Shown: positions 8,566 through 17,901, numbered from the stretch's first letter. The stretch: DNA of 38,591 bases from an uncultured SAR86 cluster bacterium (GCA_902532675.1 CACAIY010000013.1:1-38591), one strand, 5' to 3'. A program made the numbers and translations. The notes: generated by a model from the sequence alone, not told the origin.

Positions 8566-8594
8566 TTTCCAAAATAAAATTGGTTCTATAGAAT
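8566..8594 (+). promoter_or_regulatory. Likely sigma70 promoter of rpsU-yqeY
   Basis: TTTCCA (8566-8571), a 17-base spacer and TAGAAT (8589-8594) match the -35 and -10 boxes at 4/6 and 5/6. Transcription would begin near 8601, about 18 bases before the rpsU ATG, leaving room for the AAGGGA ribosome site. The call rests on pattern matching only. Confidence 0.45.
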
Positions 8595-8618
8595 TGCGCA
8601 TCCCATAAGGGAATTTAT

Positions 8619-8834
8619 ATGCCTTCAGTAAAAATAAGACCAAATGAATCATTCGATGTAGGACTTCGAAAGTTCAAACGTGCATGTGAGAAAGCTGGAA
8701 TAATTCCTGAAGTCAGAAAACGTGAGTTCTACGAAAAACCAACTTCTGTTTTAAAAAGAAAAAAAGCAGCAGCAGTTAAAAGAGAACAAAAAAATCAAAG
8801 AAAGAACAGATTGGGTAGACCACCTCGTTTCTAA
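8619..8834 (+). CDS. rpsU: 30S ribosomal protein S21
   Basis: This 71-residue basic protein belongs to the 30S subunit and helps initiation. The signature [25 protein letters not shown] is nearly identical to the family consensus, followed by a lysine/arginine-rich tail ending GRPPRF. It starts the rightward rpsU-yqeY pair. In most gammaproteobacteria dnaG and rpoD follow rpsU; here only yqeY does. Confidence 0.97.
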   Translation: MPSVKIRPNESFDVGLRKFKRACEKAGIIPEVRKREFYEKPTSVLKRKKAAAVKREQKNQRKNRLGRPPRF

Positions 8835-8850
8835 AACTGAAGGAGCCAAT

Positions 8851-9306
8851 ATGGCAAACCAAACTATCAGACCTCTTATAGAAGAAGCTGTTAAGGTTTC
8901 TATGAAAAATAGAGACAAAGAGACCACATCAACTCTCAGAATGGCCATCTCTGAATTAAAGAAAGAAGAAATCGATAAAAGAATAGATCTTGAAGATGAG
9001 CAAGTAATTCAAATCCTACAAAGAATGATAAAGCAAAGAAAGGATTCTTATTCTCAATTCTTAGATGCGGGCAGGAATGAATTAGCAGAAAAAGAACAAA
9101 ATGAAATTAATATTCTTTCTGATTTCTTACCTGAACAGTTAAGTGAAGAAGAGCTAAATTTAATAGTAACAGATGTTATCAAACAAACTGCTGCTTCCGG
9201 ACCTCAAGATATGGGAAAAGTAATGGGCTCTTTAAAACAAAGAATACAAGGTAATGCTGATATGGGTTTGGTTAGTAAGATTGTAAAAGAAAACCTTTCA
9301 GATTAA
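8851..9306 (+). CDS. yqeY: GatB/YqeY domain protein
   Basis: This 151-residue protein resembles the tail domain of GatB, the tRNA-binding part of the aspartyl/glutamyl-tRNA amidotransferase. Characteristic segments are STLRMAISELKKEEIDKR, QVIQILQRMIKQRKDS and LPEQLSEEEL, with DMGKVMGSLKQR near the end. A stand-alone YqeY is common beside rpsU, and its molecular role is not well defined. AAGGAG precedes the ATG with good spacing. The stop codon overlaps that of ribE on the opposite strand. Confidence 0.92.
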   Translation: MANQTIRPLIEEAVKVSMKNRDKETTSTLRMAISELKKEEIDKRIDLEDEQVIQILQRMIKQRKDSYSQFLDAGRNELAEKEQNEINILSDFLPEQLSEEELNLIVTDVIKQTAASGPQDMGKVMGSLKQRIQGNADMGLVSKIVKENLSD

Positions 9307-9890
9307 TCTCTTTGCACTTTTACGGATGAATAAGTAGATTGATCTACCTCTATATTTAAGAAAGAGTCTTCAACAAGCCCTGATAAATTAGTAGCACTTA
9401 ATGTTTCTGGAATTAAAAACACTGAAAAACTGTTCTTTTCTTTCTTAGCTACAGTTAAGCTTGCTCCGTTAATAGCTACATATCCCTTGAGCAGAATAAA
9501 GTCTAACCACTCTTTAGGACATTCAATTCTTAATTCTATCTCTCCATCGTTTTGAAGCAGCCTAGATTTTGCTTTGCATGAAACGTGACCAGAAAGTATA
9601 TGGCCGCCTACTTCGTCACCATATCTAAGAGATCTTTCTAGATTAACCATGTTGCCTACTTGAATATCGTCTAAATTAGTAATTCTTAAGGTCTCCTTAA
9701 TTACATCAAAGACCATGGTGCCATTACTTGAACTTACTGCCGTTAAACAAACGCCGTTTACAGAAACGCTTGCGCCTTTCTTAAGATTTTCTGTAAAAGA
9801 ATTAGTTGCTAAAACCTCTATAGTTTTTCCAGAAGAGGTCTTATTGCATTCCTTAATTTCTCCTATTTCTTGAACAATCCCTGTAAACAT
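9303..9890 (-). CDS. ribE: Riboflavin synthase, alpha subunit
   Basis: The enzyme dismutates two 6,7-dimethyl-8-ribityllumazine molecules to riboflavin. The 195 residues form two similar barrel halves. The first begins MFTGIVQEIGEI and has SVNGVCLTA; the second has GHILSGHVSCKA and INGASLTVA. The N-terminal MFTGIV is a family hallmark. Its ATG overlaps the pyrE stop codon (TAATG), so it is probably translated with pyrE. No other riboflavin gene is in the window. The symbol ribC is used in E. coli for this enzyme. Confidence 0.95.
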   Translation of the reverse strand: MFTGIVQEIGEIKECNKTSSGKTIEVLATNSFTENLKKGASVSVNGVCLTAVSSSNGTMVFDVIKETLRITNLDDIQVGNMVNLERSLRYGDEVGGHILSGHVSCKAKSRLLQNDGEIELRIECPKEWLDFILLKGYVAINGASLTVAKKEKNSFSVFLIPETLSATNLSGLVEDSFLNIEVDQSTYSSVKVQRD

Positions 9891-10519
9891 TATTGCTTAG
9901 ATAAGTATTCTGAGATTAGTCGAGCTTCTTTTGTTTTGTTTGTTTGATTAAAGAAATCTACTAGTTGAGAAATAGTTGCTATCGATAATAATTTTGAATT
10001 TGTTTTCTCTCCTATCAAATCTCTAGCTAAAACTCCCTCTACAAGTTCTTCTCTATCAAGCGCAACCAAAGAAGAAACAACCTCGCCTCCCATTTCCCTA
10101 ACTAAATTAATGGACTGATTTAAGGCAGTTCCAGCAGTTAAGACATCGTCTAAAATTAAAACTTTCTTTCCCTTAACACTACCCACTATTTTTCCCCCTT
10201 CTCCATGAGTTTTTTCTTCTTTCCTATCGAAGCTAATTGAAACTAAGTTTGATGTTCTGCCACTAATAATAGTTGCAACTGATGCTGCAAGCGGTATACC
10301 TTTATAAGCAGGACCAAAAATTACATCAAATTGAATGTTTTCTTCTTCAATTAAATTCGCATACAAAGTAGACAATTCATTTATGAAACCTAACTCAAAG
10401 AAAGAGCTGATATTAAAAAAATAAGGACTCTTTCTTCCAGACTTCAATGTAAAATCACCCAAAAGAAGAGCCTCTGCCTTTATGGCAAGCTCAAAAAAAT
10501 GGTTTTCTCTATCTTTCAT
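9890..10519 (-). CDS. pyrE: Orotate phosphoribosyltransferase
   Basis: PyrE joins orotate to PRPP to give OMP in pyrimidine synthesis. The 209-residue protein has the FTLKSGRKSPYFFN orotate loop, FGPAYKGIPLA, a catalytic flexible loop (DRKEEKTHGEGG) and the PRPP-binding signature VLILDDVLTAGTA. All match the long gammaproteobacterial form. It heads the leftward pyrE-ribE pair and is divergent from gmk with a 65-base gap. Confidence 0.96.
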   Translation of the reverse strand: MKDRENHFFELAIKAEALLLGDFTLKSGRKSPYFFNISSFFELGFINELSTLYANLIEEENIQFDVIFGPAYKGIPLAASVATIISGRTSNLVSISFDRKEEKTHGEGGKIVGSVKGKKVLILDDVLTAGTALNQSINLVREMGGEVVSSLVALDREELVEGVLARDLIGEKTNSKLLSIATISQLVDFFNQTNKTKEARLISEYLSKQ

Positions 10520-10561
10520 AAAAAGTTTGCTAAAAACTTCATCATTTTAATGCATTTAACC

Positions 10562-10567
10562 TACAAT
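10562..10567 (+). promoter_or_regulatory. Possible -10 box for gmk
   Basis: TACAAT lies 18 bases before the gmk ATG in the 65-base pyrE/gmk divergent gap. Only a weak -35 (TTCATC at 10538, spacer 18) is present. If used, the mRNA leader would be about 11 bases, with no Shine-Dalgarno sequence. Confidence 0.3.
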
Positions 10568-10584
10568 AAACTTCTTTTTAACTT

Positions 10585-11202
10585 ATGGCTCAATTATTTG
10601 TTATTTCTGCACCCTCAGGTACGGGCAAAACTTCATTAATACATAAGGTTTTAGAAGAAGAACTAGCATCTAAAACAAAATTAGGAGTTTCTTGTACAAC
10701 TAGGGAAAGAAGGAAAAACGAAGAAGAAGGTGTTGCTTACTTCTTTCTTGACGAAGATGCATTCAATAAAAAGCTTGATGAAGGAAGCTTCCTTGAACAC
10801 GCTAAAGTCTTTGGGAATCTGTATGGGACACCAAAAGATTGGGTTGTATCAACCATTTCTCAAGGATTTGATGTTGTTTTAGAACTCGATGTCCAAGGGG
10901 CTATACAAGTAAAAAATGCCTATCCAGAAGCTAAAACTATCTTCATCATTCCTCCTTCTTATAAAGACTTAGAGGAAAGACTAGTTAACAGAGACCAAGA
11001 TAGTCAAGAAACTATAGAGAAAAGGCTTTCTGAAGCCAAACAAGAAGTTCTTTCTGGTAAAGATTTTGACCATTTAATCACTAACGATAATTTTAATCTT
11101 GCCTTTCTAGACTTAAAATCAGTGATGTACTCAAATACAGATATTAATGAAGAAAGACAAGCTCTTACAAAAAAATGTTTATCTCATTTGCTGGATCAAT
11201 AG
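10585..11202 (+). CDS. gmk: Guanylate kinase
   Basis: Gmk phosphorylates GMP to GDP with ATP. The 205-residue protein has the P-loop SAPSGTGKTSL at residues 8-18, the GMP-binding SCTTRERRKNEEEGVAYFF segment, LELDVQGA, and a lid region with RLVNRDQDSQETIEKRL. It leads the gmk-rpoZ-spoT-ridA-recG run, which is conserved in Pseudomonas and relatives. Placement next to spoT groups guanine nucleotide genes. Confidence 0.96.
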   Translation: MAQLFVISAPSGTGKTSLIHKVLEEELASKTKLGVSCTTRERRKNEEEGVAYFFLDEDAFNKKLDEGSFLEHAKVFGNLYGTPKDWVVSTISQGFDVVLELDVQGAIQVKNAYPEAKTIFIIPPSYKDLEERLVNRDQDSQETIEKRLSEAKQEVLSGKDFDHLITNDNFNLAFLDLKSVMYSNTDINEERQALTKKCLSHLLDQ

Positions 11203-11250
11203 AGCTCTTTGCATTAGAATGCCCGTCCCTTACTTAAGAGTATATTAAAT

Positions 11251-11523
11251 ATGGCTAGAATCACCGTAGAAGATTGTTTAGATAAAGTTAGTACTAGATA
11301 CGAATTAATTATATTGGCCGCAAAAAGAGCGCGCCAACTGGCAACCGGAGGAAGGCGTCCTACACTTGAATGGGAAGATGATAAACCTACAGTTATGGCG
11401 CTGAGAGAAATAGAAGCAGGAACAGTATCTACTGAAAACATTAATGATCTTAAAGTCGACATCGCTGATTTGGAGCAAGAATTCTCTGAAGGCCTTTCCG
11501 CTGAAGACTTGCCACAAAGTTAA
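11251..11523 (+). CDS. rpoZ: RNA polymerase omega subunit
   Basis: Omega is a small subunit that helps assemble RNA polymerase by clamping beta-prime. The 90-residue protein starts [19 protein letters not shown], then [12 protein letters not shown] and [13 protein letters not shown], all family hallmarks, with an acidic tail. It lies between gmk and spoT, the usual place. No Shine-Dalgarno sequence precedes the ATG. Confidence 0.96.
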   Translation: MARITVEDCLDKVSTRYELIILAAKRARQLATGGRRPTLEWEDDKPTVMALREIEAGTVSTENINDLKVDIADLEQEFSEGLSAEDLPQS

Positions 11524-11589
11524 ATTTTCCAATATTATTAGCCTTAGGGCTCAAAAATAGAGATACTTAATCTTTGTTTTGATAATTTT

Positions 11590-13734
11590 ATGGAATCTAT
11601 AAGCGCACTTTCAAAAAAACTTTCGGATTACTTAGATCCAAAGAAAGTAAAGCAAATAAATAAAGCTTATGATTTTGCTTGTGAAGCCCACTCTGGGCAG
11701 TATAGGTCTAGCGGTGATCCATACGTGACGCACCCTATAGCTGTTGCGAGCATATTGGGCAATTTCAGAATGGATGAAGACAGCCTTACTGCTGCGATGC
11801 TACATGATGTTATGGAAGACTCAGGCATACCCAAGAGTGTTATCGAAAAAAAATTTAACAAAGAAGTTGCCAATCTAGTTGATGGAGTAAGCAAGTTAAA
11901 TACATTAACGATCTCAAGTAAAACTGAATCTCAAGCTGAGAACCTTCAAAAGATGGTTCTAGCTATGTCTAAAGATATTAGAGTTATTGTCGTGAAGCTT
12001 GCTGATAGATTACATAACATGCGAACACTTCTGTATTTAGATCGAGAAAAACAACTAAGAATAGCCAAAGAAACTTTAGAAATTTATGCTCCAATTGCTC
12101 ATAGAATTGGCATGAATAATTTATATCGAGAACTTGAAGATCTAGCCTTTAAAACAATATACCCAACTAGGTACGAAAGACTAATAGCAGCTGTAAAGAA
12201 AAATAGAGGCGGTCAAAAAAGACTTTTGAACAAAATCGAGAAAGAAATGAGCGATAGATTACTAAAAGAAGGTATAGCTTCTTTAGTTGAAGGAAGAGAA
12301 AAACATATTTATAGCATCTATAGGAAAATGAAAGAGAGGAGAAGGTCTTTTGAAGAAATTATGGACGTATATGCTATAAAAATTATCGTAGATACTCCTG
12401 AAAATTGTTATCGAACACTTGGACATATTCATAACATGTACAAGCCAGTAAGAGGAAGATTTAAAGACTATATAGCAATCCCTAAATCTAATGGTTATCA
12501 ATCTATTCACACTGGAGTAATTGCACTTAAAGGAATTCCTATAGAAATTCAGATAAAAACTCAAGAAATGAATGATATGGCAGAAAATGGTATAGCCTCT
12601 CACTGGCTTTACAAATCGGGAAATAATTCTGATTCAAGCCCTCAAATTAAAGCTAGACGATGGGTTGCAGGTTTATTAGAAATGAGAGAAAACTATGAAA
12701 CCACAGAAGAGTTCATTAACTCAGTTAAGACTGATATTTTTCCGGACGAAATTTATGTATTTACACCACAAGGTGAAGTTATTGAAATGCCTAATGGATC
12801 TACTGCAATAGATTTTGCATATGCTGTGCATACTGATATAGGACATCATTGCAGGGCTTGCAGAATAAACAAAAAGCTTGCTCCTTTGAGCGTCCCACTA
12901 GAAAGCGGTCAGACTATAGAAATACTTAGGGATACTGTTCCTCAAACTTCTCCAGCTTGGCTAAATTTTGCAACAACAACCAAAGCAAGACACAGCATTA
13001 GAAACTACCTAGGAAACCTAAAGTCCTCTGAAGCAAGAAAATTTGGAAAAAAATTACTAGAACAATCTCTTAATAATTTAAATATTAAATTAAAAAATGT
13101 TGATAAAGATAAATTAAGAGGTGCATTAGACAGTATTGGCGGAAGAAGTTTGAATAGGATCCTTAAAGAAATAGGATTAGGTATAAGAGTAGCGAATGTT
13201 GTAGCCAGACAAATAGCAGGATTCGTAAATAAAGATAGTGAGATTGAATCGGATTCCGCAATTCCTCTTGAAATTACAGGTTCCGAAGGGCTCGTGGTTA
13301 ATTATGCTCCTTGTTGTAAGCCTATTCCTGGAGATTCAGTTATGGGTCACTTTACCGCAGATAAAGGATTAGTAGTTCACCAAGAAAGGTGCAAAAACAT
13401 ACTCTCTTTTAGAAAAGATCCTCAACAATGTTTCCCTGTTAATTGGGGGGAGTCTTCTGGAAAAGTTTTTACTTCTCAAATCAAGATTATGGCAAATGAC
13501 GAACCGGGGCTCTTAGCAAACATAGCCTCAGCTATAACTGAAACAGGAACAAACATAAGTTCAATACAAACAACGGATCTTAATTCTGGTATACATGATT
13601 TCGTGCTTGACCTTGAGGTTTCTGATAGATTACATCTTTCAAAAATAATAAAGAAAATAAAAACTTTAAAATCAATAGCTTCTGTATCTAGGATCCACGA
13701 TCAAGAAGAAAGACAAGCAAAGGTTTTACATTAA
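11590..13734 (+). CDS. spoT: Bifunctional (p)ppGpp synthetase/hydrolase
   Basis: This 714-residue RelA/SpoT enzyme makes and degrades the alarmone (p)ppGpp. The N-terminal HD hydrolase is intact: THPIAVA near residue 48 and HDVMED at 72-77. The synthetase domain follows with KPVRGRFKDY (about 286-294; the RxKD form of bifunctional enzymes, not the ExDD of RelA) and NGYQSIHTG. A TGS domain starts near residue 383 (DEIYVFTPQGEVIEMPNGS), and an ACT domain occupies the C terminus (DEPGLLANIASAI). With both active sites complete it should be bifunctional. It ends two bases before ridA. Confidence 0.96.
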   Translation: MESISALSKKLSDYLDPKKVKQINKAYDFACEAHSGQYRSSGDPYVTHPIAVASILGNFRMDEDSLTAAMLHDVMEDSGIPKSVIEKKFNKEVANLVDGVSKLNTLTISSKTESQAENLQKMVLAMSKDIRVIVVKLADRLHNMRTLLYLDREKQLRIAKETLEIYAPIAHRIGMNNLYRELEDLAFKTIYPTRYERLIAAVKKNRGGQKRLLNKIEKEMSDRLLKEGIASLVEGREKHIYSIYRKMKERRRSFEEIMDVYAIKIIVDTPENCYRTLGHIHNMYKPVRGRFKDYIAIPKSNGYQSIHTGVIALKGIPIEIQIKTQEMNDMAENGIASHWLYKSGNNSDSSPQIKARRWVAGLLEMRENYETTEEFINSVKTDIFPDEIYVFTPQGEVIEMPNGSTAIDFAYAVHTDIGHHCRACRINKKLAPLSVPLESGQTIEILRDTVPQTSPAWLNFATTTKARHSIRNYLGNLKSSEARKFGKKLLEQSLNNLNIKLKNVDKDKLRGALDSIGGRSLNRILKEIGLGIRVANVVARQIAGFVNKDSEIESDSAIPLEITGSEGLVVNYAPCCKPIPGDSVMGHFTADKGLVVHQERCKNILSFRKDPQQCFPVNWGESSGKVFTSQIKIMANDEPGLLANIASAITETGTNISSIQTTDLNSGIHDFVLDLEVSDRLHLSKIIKKIKTLKSIASVSRIHDQEERQAKVLH

Positions 13735-13736
13735 TT

Positions 13737-14117
13737 ATGAAAAAAAAGATTCAAACAGAAAAAGCGCCTGGTGCTATAGGTCCTTATTCCCAAGCCATTG
13801 AGGCAGGAAATATGATTTATATTTCGGGTCAAATACCTTTGGACCCTGGAACTATGGAGTTAGTGGAAGGAGAAGAAAACCAAATCAGACAAGTATTCAC
13901 TAATATTTCTGCTATATGTGAAGAAGCTAATTGTTCCATAAATGACATAGTTAAATTAAATGTGTCTCTACAAGACCTATCTATATTCTCTTTAGTCAAT
14001 GAAGTGATGTCTGAGCTTTTTACTGAGCCCTACCCTGCTAGAGCAGCTCTGCAAGTGTCCAGATTGCCTTTAGATTCTTTAATTGAAGTAGAAGCAATAA
14101 TAGTAAAGAACAACTAA
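13737..14117 (+). CDS. ridA: RidA family enamine/imine deaminase
   Basis: RidA hydrolyses reactive enamine/imine intermediates such as 2-aminoacrylate from PLP enzymes. The 126-residue protein shows APGAIGPYSQAIEAGNMIYISGQIPLDP at the start and the C-terminal PARAALQVSRLPLDSLIEVE segment, with the catalytic arginine in PARAAL. Length is standard. It sits 2 bases after spoT and 6 before recG, as in Pseudomonas. Confidence 0.95.
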   Translation: MKKKIQTEKAPGAIGPYSQAIEAGNMIYISGQIPLDPGTMELVEGEENQIRQVFTNISAICEEANCSINDIVKLNVSLQDLSIFSLVNEVMSELFTEPYPARAALQVSRLPLDSLIEVEAIIVKNN

Positions 14118-14123
14118 TCTATT

Positions 14124-16208
14124 ATGACTGAAGACAGCAAAGATCTTCATTCAGTAACCAACTTAAAGGGAGTGGGTCCCAAGATTTCAGAATCTTTAAT
14201 GTCTTTGGGCATACAATCAGTTCAAGATGCAATGTTTCATCTACCTTTTAGATATGAAGACAGAACAGTCTTAACTCCTATTGGAGATGCTTCGTACGAA
14301 AAATCGGTTTTAGTAGAAGGAGAGATAGTTAAGTCCACAGTAGTTTTTAGGGGACGAAGAATGCTTTTCACAGAGATCTACGATGGAACGGGTCGTTTAA
14401 CTATGCGAATGTTTAATTTTGCTATGGCCCAACACAAAGCTTTAAAGGAAGGCCTAATGATTAGATGTTATGGACCAGTTACGCCAGGGCCAAATGGTAA
14501 ACAAATGATTCACCCTCAATATAAAGTATTTGATAAGTCAGAAAATTTAGATATAGATAGTAATCTTACTCCTGTATACCCAACAACTGCTGGTTTACAA
14601 CAAGGCAAAATAAGGAAAGTTATTCACGACTCAATTGCTTATTGTGACAAACATGATCTGCTAAAAGAAAGTTCTTACCTTAACACTGAATCTGGTTTTA
14701 TTGATTTATGGGAAAACTTGAAATTTATTCATAATCCCCCTTCAGATATAGATATTCAAACCCTTATTGAAGGTAAACATCCAGCTCAAAGGTCTTTAAT
14801 TAAAGAAGAGCTAGTTGCCCATATGTTATGTGCTGGGATATTAAAAAATGAGCTAGAAGGAAGATCTGGTCCTACTATGGATAAGATCTCTAATGCAGAA
14901 GAGAAGTTTACTTCGTCTTTGGAATTCAACTTAACTGGAGCGCAAAAAAGGACATGGGGCGAAATTAAATCGGATCTAACTAGAAACCAGCCTATGAGAA
15001 GACTACTTCAAGGGGATGTGGGTTCTGGAAAAACACTAGTTGGAGCTTTAAGTGCATTACACGCGCATGAAAATGGTTGGCAAACAGCTTTCATGTGTCC
15101 AACAGAAATATTAGCTGAACAACACCACTTATCATTATCTGAGTGGTTCTCTTCACTAGGTCTGAAAGTTGAACTATTAACGGGCTCAACAAATACTTCG
15201 GATAGAAAAGAAATTATTACAAAGCTAAAAGGGGGAGAAATTAATATTTTGGTAGGGACCCATGCCCTCTTCCAAGAAGATGTTATTTTTAATTGTTTAG
15301 GCTTAACTGTAATAGATGAGCAGCATAGATTTGGAGTGCATCAAAGATTTTCAATGCTTGAAAAAGGTGGCACAAAAAACCAAAGCCCTCATCAATTAAT
15401 CATGACTGCTACACCCATTCCTAGAACCTTGGCAATGACTATTTACGGCTCACTAGAGACTTCTATCATCGATGAAATGCCTCCTGGAAGAAGGCCTGTA
15501 GAAACCTCAGCTAGACCTAACTCACTTCGTCAAAAGGTTATTAAGAGAATTAAAGAAGTTTGCTTATCCGGTCAAAGGGTTTACTGGGTTTGTACTTTAA
15601 TTGAGGAATCTGAAGAGCTTGAAGCGCAATCAGCTGAGGAACTATTTAAAGAGATATCAGGTCTTTTACCAGAAATTAATGTAGGGCTAGTTCATGGTAA
15701 ATTAAAAAAGAAATCCAAAGATCAAGTTATTAAGAAGTTCAGAGAAGGAAAAATACAATTATTAGTATGTACTACGGTAATAGAAGTTGGAGTAGATGTA
15801 CCTGAAGCCACTTTAATGATCATTGAAAATCCCGAACGACTAGGACTCTCTCAGTTACATCAGCTTAGAGGAAGAGTAGGAAGAAAAGCTGATTCTGATT
15901 CACACTGCCTATTACTTTACAAAGAACCACTAAGTTCCTTAGCTGAAGAAAGAATAAAAACTATGCAGGAAACTAACGATGGTTTTGAAATTGCTGAAAA
16001 AGATCTTCAGTTAAGGGGGGCTGGAGATATCTATGGCGTCAGGCAATCAGGCTTAATGGACCTAAAGATAGCAAATCCAATTAGAGACTCTGATCTACTA
16101 GAAGAGGCACAAAAAGATGCAATTGCAATAGCTAAGAATGATGAAAGTTATGCAAAAACTATCGTATTGAGATGGATTGGAAGTAGAGTGGATTATTCAG
16201 AGTCTTAG
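14124..16208 (+). CDS. recG: ATP-dependent DNA helicase RecG
   Basis: RecG regresses stalled replication forks and unwinds branched DNA. The 694-residue protein begins with an HhH-like LKGVGPKISESL and an OB wedge domain, then a superfamily 2 helicase core: QGDVGSGKTLVGAL (Walker A, near residue 297), GTHALFQ, DEQHRFGVHQR (motif II), TATPIPRTLAM, and RGRVGRKADSDSHCLLLY. The C-terminal QLRGAGDIYGVRQSG is typical of RecG. Its stop codon overlaps the cmoB stop codon on the other strand. Confidence 0.97.
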   Translation: MTEDSKDLHSVTNLKGVGPKISESLMSLGIQSVQDAMFHLPFRYEDRTVLTPIGDASYEKSVLVEGEIVKSTVVFRGRRMLFTEIYDGTGRLTMRMFNFAMAQHKALKEGLMIRCYGPVTPGPNGKQMIHPQYKVFDKSENLDIDSNLTPVYPTTAGLQQGKIRKVIHDSIAYCDKHDLLKESSYLNTESGFIDLWENLKFIHNPPSDIDIQTLIEGKHPAQRSLIKEELVAHMLCAGILKNELEGRSGPTMDKISNAEEKFTSSLEFNLTGAQKRTWGEIKSDLTRNQPMRRLLQGDVGSGKTLVGALSALHAHENGWQTAFMCPTEILAEQHHLSLSEWFSSLGLKVELLTGSTNTSDRKEIITKLKGGEINILVGTHALFQEDVIFNCLGLTVIDEQHRFGVHQRFSMLEKGGTKNQSPHQLIMTATPIPRTLAMTIYGSLETSIIDEMPPGRRPVETSARPNSLRQKVIKRIKEVCLSGQRVYWVCTLIEESEELEAQSAEELFKEISGLLPEINVGLVHGKLKKKSKDQVIKKFREGKIQLLVCTTVIEVGVDVPEATLMIIENPERLGLSQLHQLRGRVGRKADSDSHCLLLYKEPLSSLAEERIKTMQETNDGFEIAEKDLQLRGAGDIYGVRQSGLMDLKIANPIRDSDLLEEAQKDAIAIAKNDESYAKTIVLRWIGSRVDYSES

Positions 16209-17146
16209 CCAAGCCTTTCTAACACATAAAACTTTCTCTTAGGGACAGAAAAGTTCTCAACGGTTATATCTTGATTAGTTTCCAAAACTGCAGACTCGTA
16301 GGACTTAAATGGCATCCACTTAGTTTGCCTTTGTTCATTTATGGTTGTTTGGACCTCCGTTGAATTACGAACAACCTTTAAGCCTTCTTTTTTTGCTAAA
16401 TCCCTAAACCCCCTGTCTGTATGAACGAAATGAACATTAGGCATGGATGCATAAGGCCCTTTTGGCTCTAAATAATCTCCATATTCATTAGATGCCACTA
16501 TGGTTTCTATAACTAATTGCCCTTCTTCTTTTAGTCTATTTCTTAAGGAATTAAGGTGCTTTGATGGATCTCTTTGATGATATAAAAGACCCATGCTGAA
16601 GACTACATCAAAATGAGTATCTTTCATTTCTAAGGTTTCAAGCCTCTCTGGTAGCATCCTTATTTTATTGGTCTTTACAAAATGATTAATTGCTAAAAAT
16701 TGAGAAAAGTGAACTAAATTAGGTTCTAAGCATAATATAGCTTCAGCTTCTTGACCCAACATTCTAAATGCGTAATACCCATTACCTGAACCTACATCCA
16801 AAATAGTCTTATGTTTTAGATCTAGATCTAATTCAAGAAATCTATCCCATTTTAGATTTGATTTCCATTCGCTATCTATGAAAGTATTATTTATCTTAAA
16901 AGGGCCTTTTCTCCAAGGTAATAACTCTGACAAGAGATTCTCTATTACTTCTTCATCAGGAACACTACATTTACCCCAGATATTTACACCTGACAGCAAA
17001 TCACTCTTTGCATTCTCAAGACTTGGTATTTTAGACAGAAGGCTTATCCAATTTTCTATTCTTTTATCTTTTTTTTGACCATATGGATTATTTAAATCCA
17101 TATAGTCTGAAAAGAGTTCCTCACACTCTGCTGAGATAAAAGTCAT
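16205..17146 (-). CDS. cmoB: tRNA U34 carboxymethyltransferase
   Basis: CmoB uses carboxy-S-adenosylmethionine, made by CmoA, to carboxymethylate 5-hydroxyuridine at tRNA position 34, giving cmo5U. The 313-residue protein shows LLPWRKGPF, a W-rich SEWKSNLKWDRF segment, the SAM-fold motif ILDVGSGNGYYAFRMLG, and VFSMGLLYHQRDP. These match the gammaproteobacterial family. Its ATG overlaps the cmoA stop codon as TAATG. Confidence 0.96.
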   Translation of the reverse strand: MTFISAECEELFSDYMDLNNPYGQKKDKRIENWISLLSKIPSLENAKSDLLSGVNIWGKCSVPDEEVIENLLSELLPWRKGPFKINNTFIDSEWKSNLKWDRFLELDLDLKHKTILDVGSGNGYYAFRMLGQEAEAILCLEPNLVHFSQFLAINHFVKTNKIRMLPERLETLEMKDTHFDVVFSMGLLYHQRDPSKHLNSLRNRLKEEGQLVIETIVASNEYGDYLEPKGPYASMPNVHFVHTDRGFRDLAKKEGLKVVRNSTEVQTTINEQRQTKWMPFKSYESAVLETNQDITVENFSVPKRKFYVLERLG

Positions 17147-17871
17147 TATTTTTGAAACATATAGGTTAAAAAATTTAAATTTGACATTAATTTAGTTGAG
17201 CTTTTAAAACCTAATTCTTTTGCCCTATCAAGATGTTGAAACTCCGTCTCGGTAACCAAAACCCCTTCTAAAGAATCTCTTTTAGAAGATATTTCTAATT
17301 TGGAATAACCGTTTGCGGCTTTAAAAGAATGATGAATACAGGATATTTCATCTGTTCTTTTTTTTGAATCAAAATGAATTTTTTCAGATAAAATTAGAAT
17401 TCCTCCAGGAACTAGTCCTTGGTAAATCTTTTGCATTAACTCCGCCCTTTCCTTAATACTTAGGAACTGGAGTACAAAATTTATTACAACTATTGAAGCA
17501 TTTACAATTTCAGAATGCGATATATCTTCTTTTAAAAAATTAACCTGACCAGTTTTAATGGAATCACTAAACCTTTCTGCGCAAGATCTTACCATTGAAT
17601 CTGAATTGTCAATTGCGATTATTTTAGACCTTCCGCTTAAGGCATTTAATAAAGAAGAGGTAGAGGCACCAAGAGAACAACCTAAATCATAAACATTGGT
17701 CCCATCAACGCAATGATTCTTAGCTTGTTGCTGGATAATTCTAAGAGTTGTGTTATATCCTGGCACAGAACGATCAATCATATCTTCAAAAACTTCTGTT
17801 ACTTCTTGATTGAAAGAAAAGGGCAAACCACTTACATTACCCTCTTCAAATATTTTGTCCTGCTTTCCCAT
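17146..17871 (-). CDS. cmoA: Carboxy-S-adenosyl-L-methionine synthase
   Basis: CmoA converts SAM and prephenate to carboxy-SAM, the donor used by CmoB. The 241-residue protein has FNQEVTEVFEDMIDRSVPGY, a CmoA signature, then VYDLGCSLGASTSSLL (SAM-binding loop) and VVINFVLQFLS. It precedes and is coupled to cmoB. It is divergent from a GNAT gene with only 30 bases between the two starts. Confidence 0.96.
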   Translation of the reverse strand: MGKQDKIFEEGNVSGLPFSFNQEVTEVFEDMIDRSVPGYNTTLRIIQQQAKNHCVDGTNVYDLGCSLGASTSSLLNALSGRSKIIAIDNSDSMVRSCAERFSDSIKTGQVNFLKEDISHSEIVNASIVVINFVLQFLSIKERAELMQKIYQGLVPGGILILSEKIHFDSKKRTDEISCIHHSFKAANGYSKLEISSKRDSLEGVLVTETEFQHLDRAKELGFKSSTKLMSNLNFLTYMFQK

Positions 17872-17901
17872 AAGGTTAATTGTAGAATCTAATTAAAAAA
17901 A

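Noticed and set aside
11544-11555. AGCC-TTAG-GGCT hairpin between rpoZ and spoT as a terminator
   Set aside because: The stem has only four pairs, with no T-run; it is too weak to call.
13737-14117. ridA between spoT and recG as an unusual insertion
   Set aside because: The same order occurs in Pseudomonas, so it is an ordinary gammaproteobacterial arrangement.
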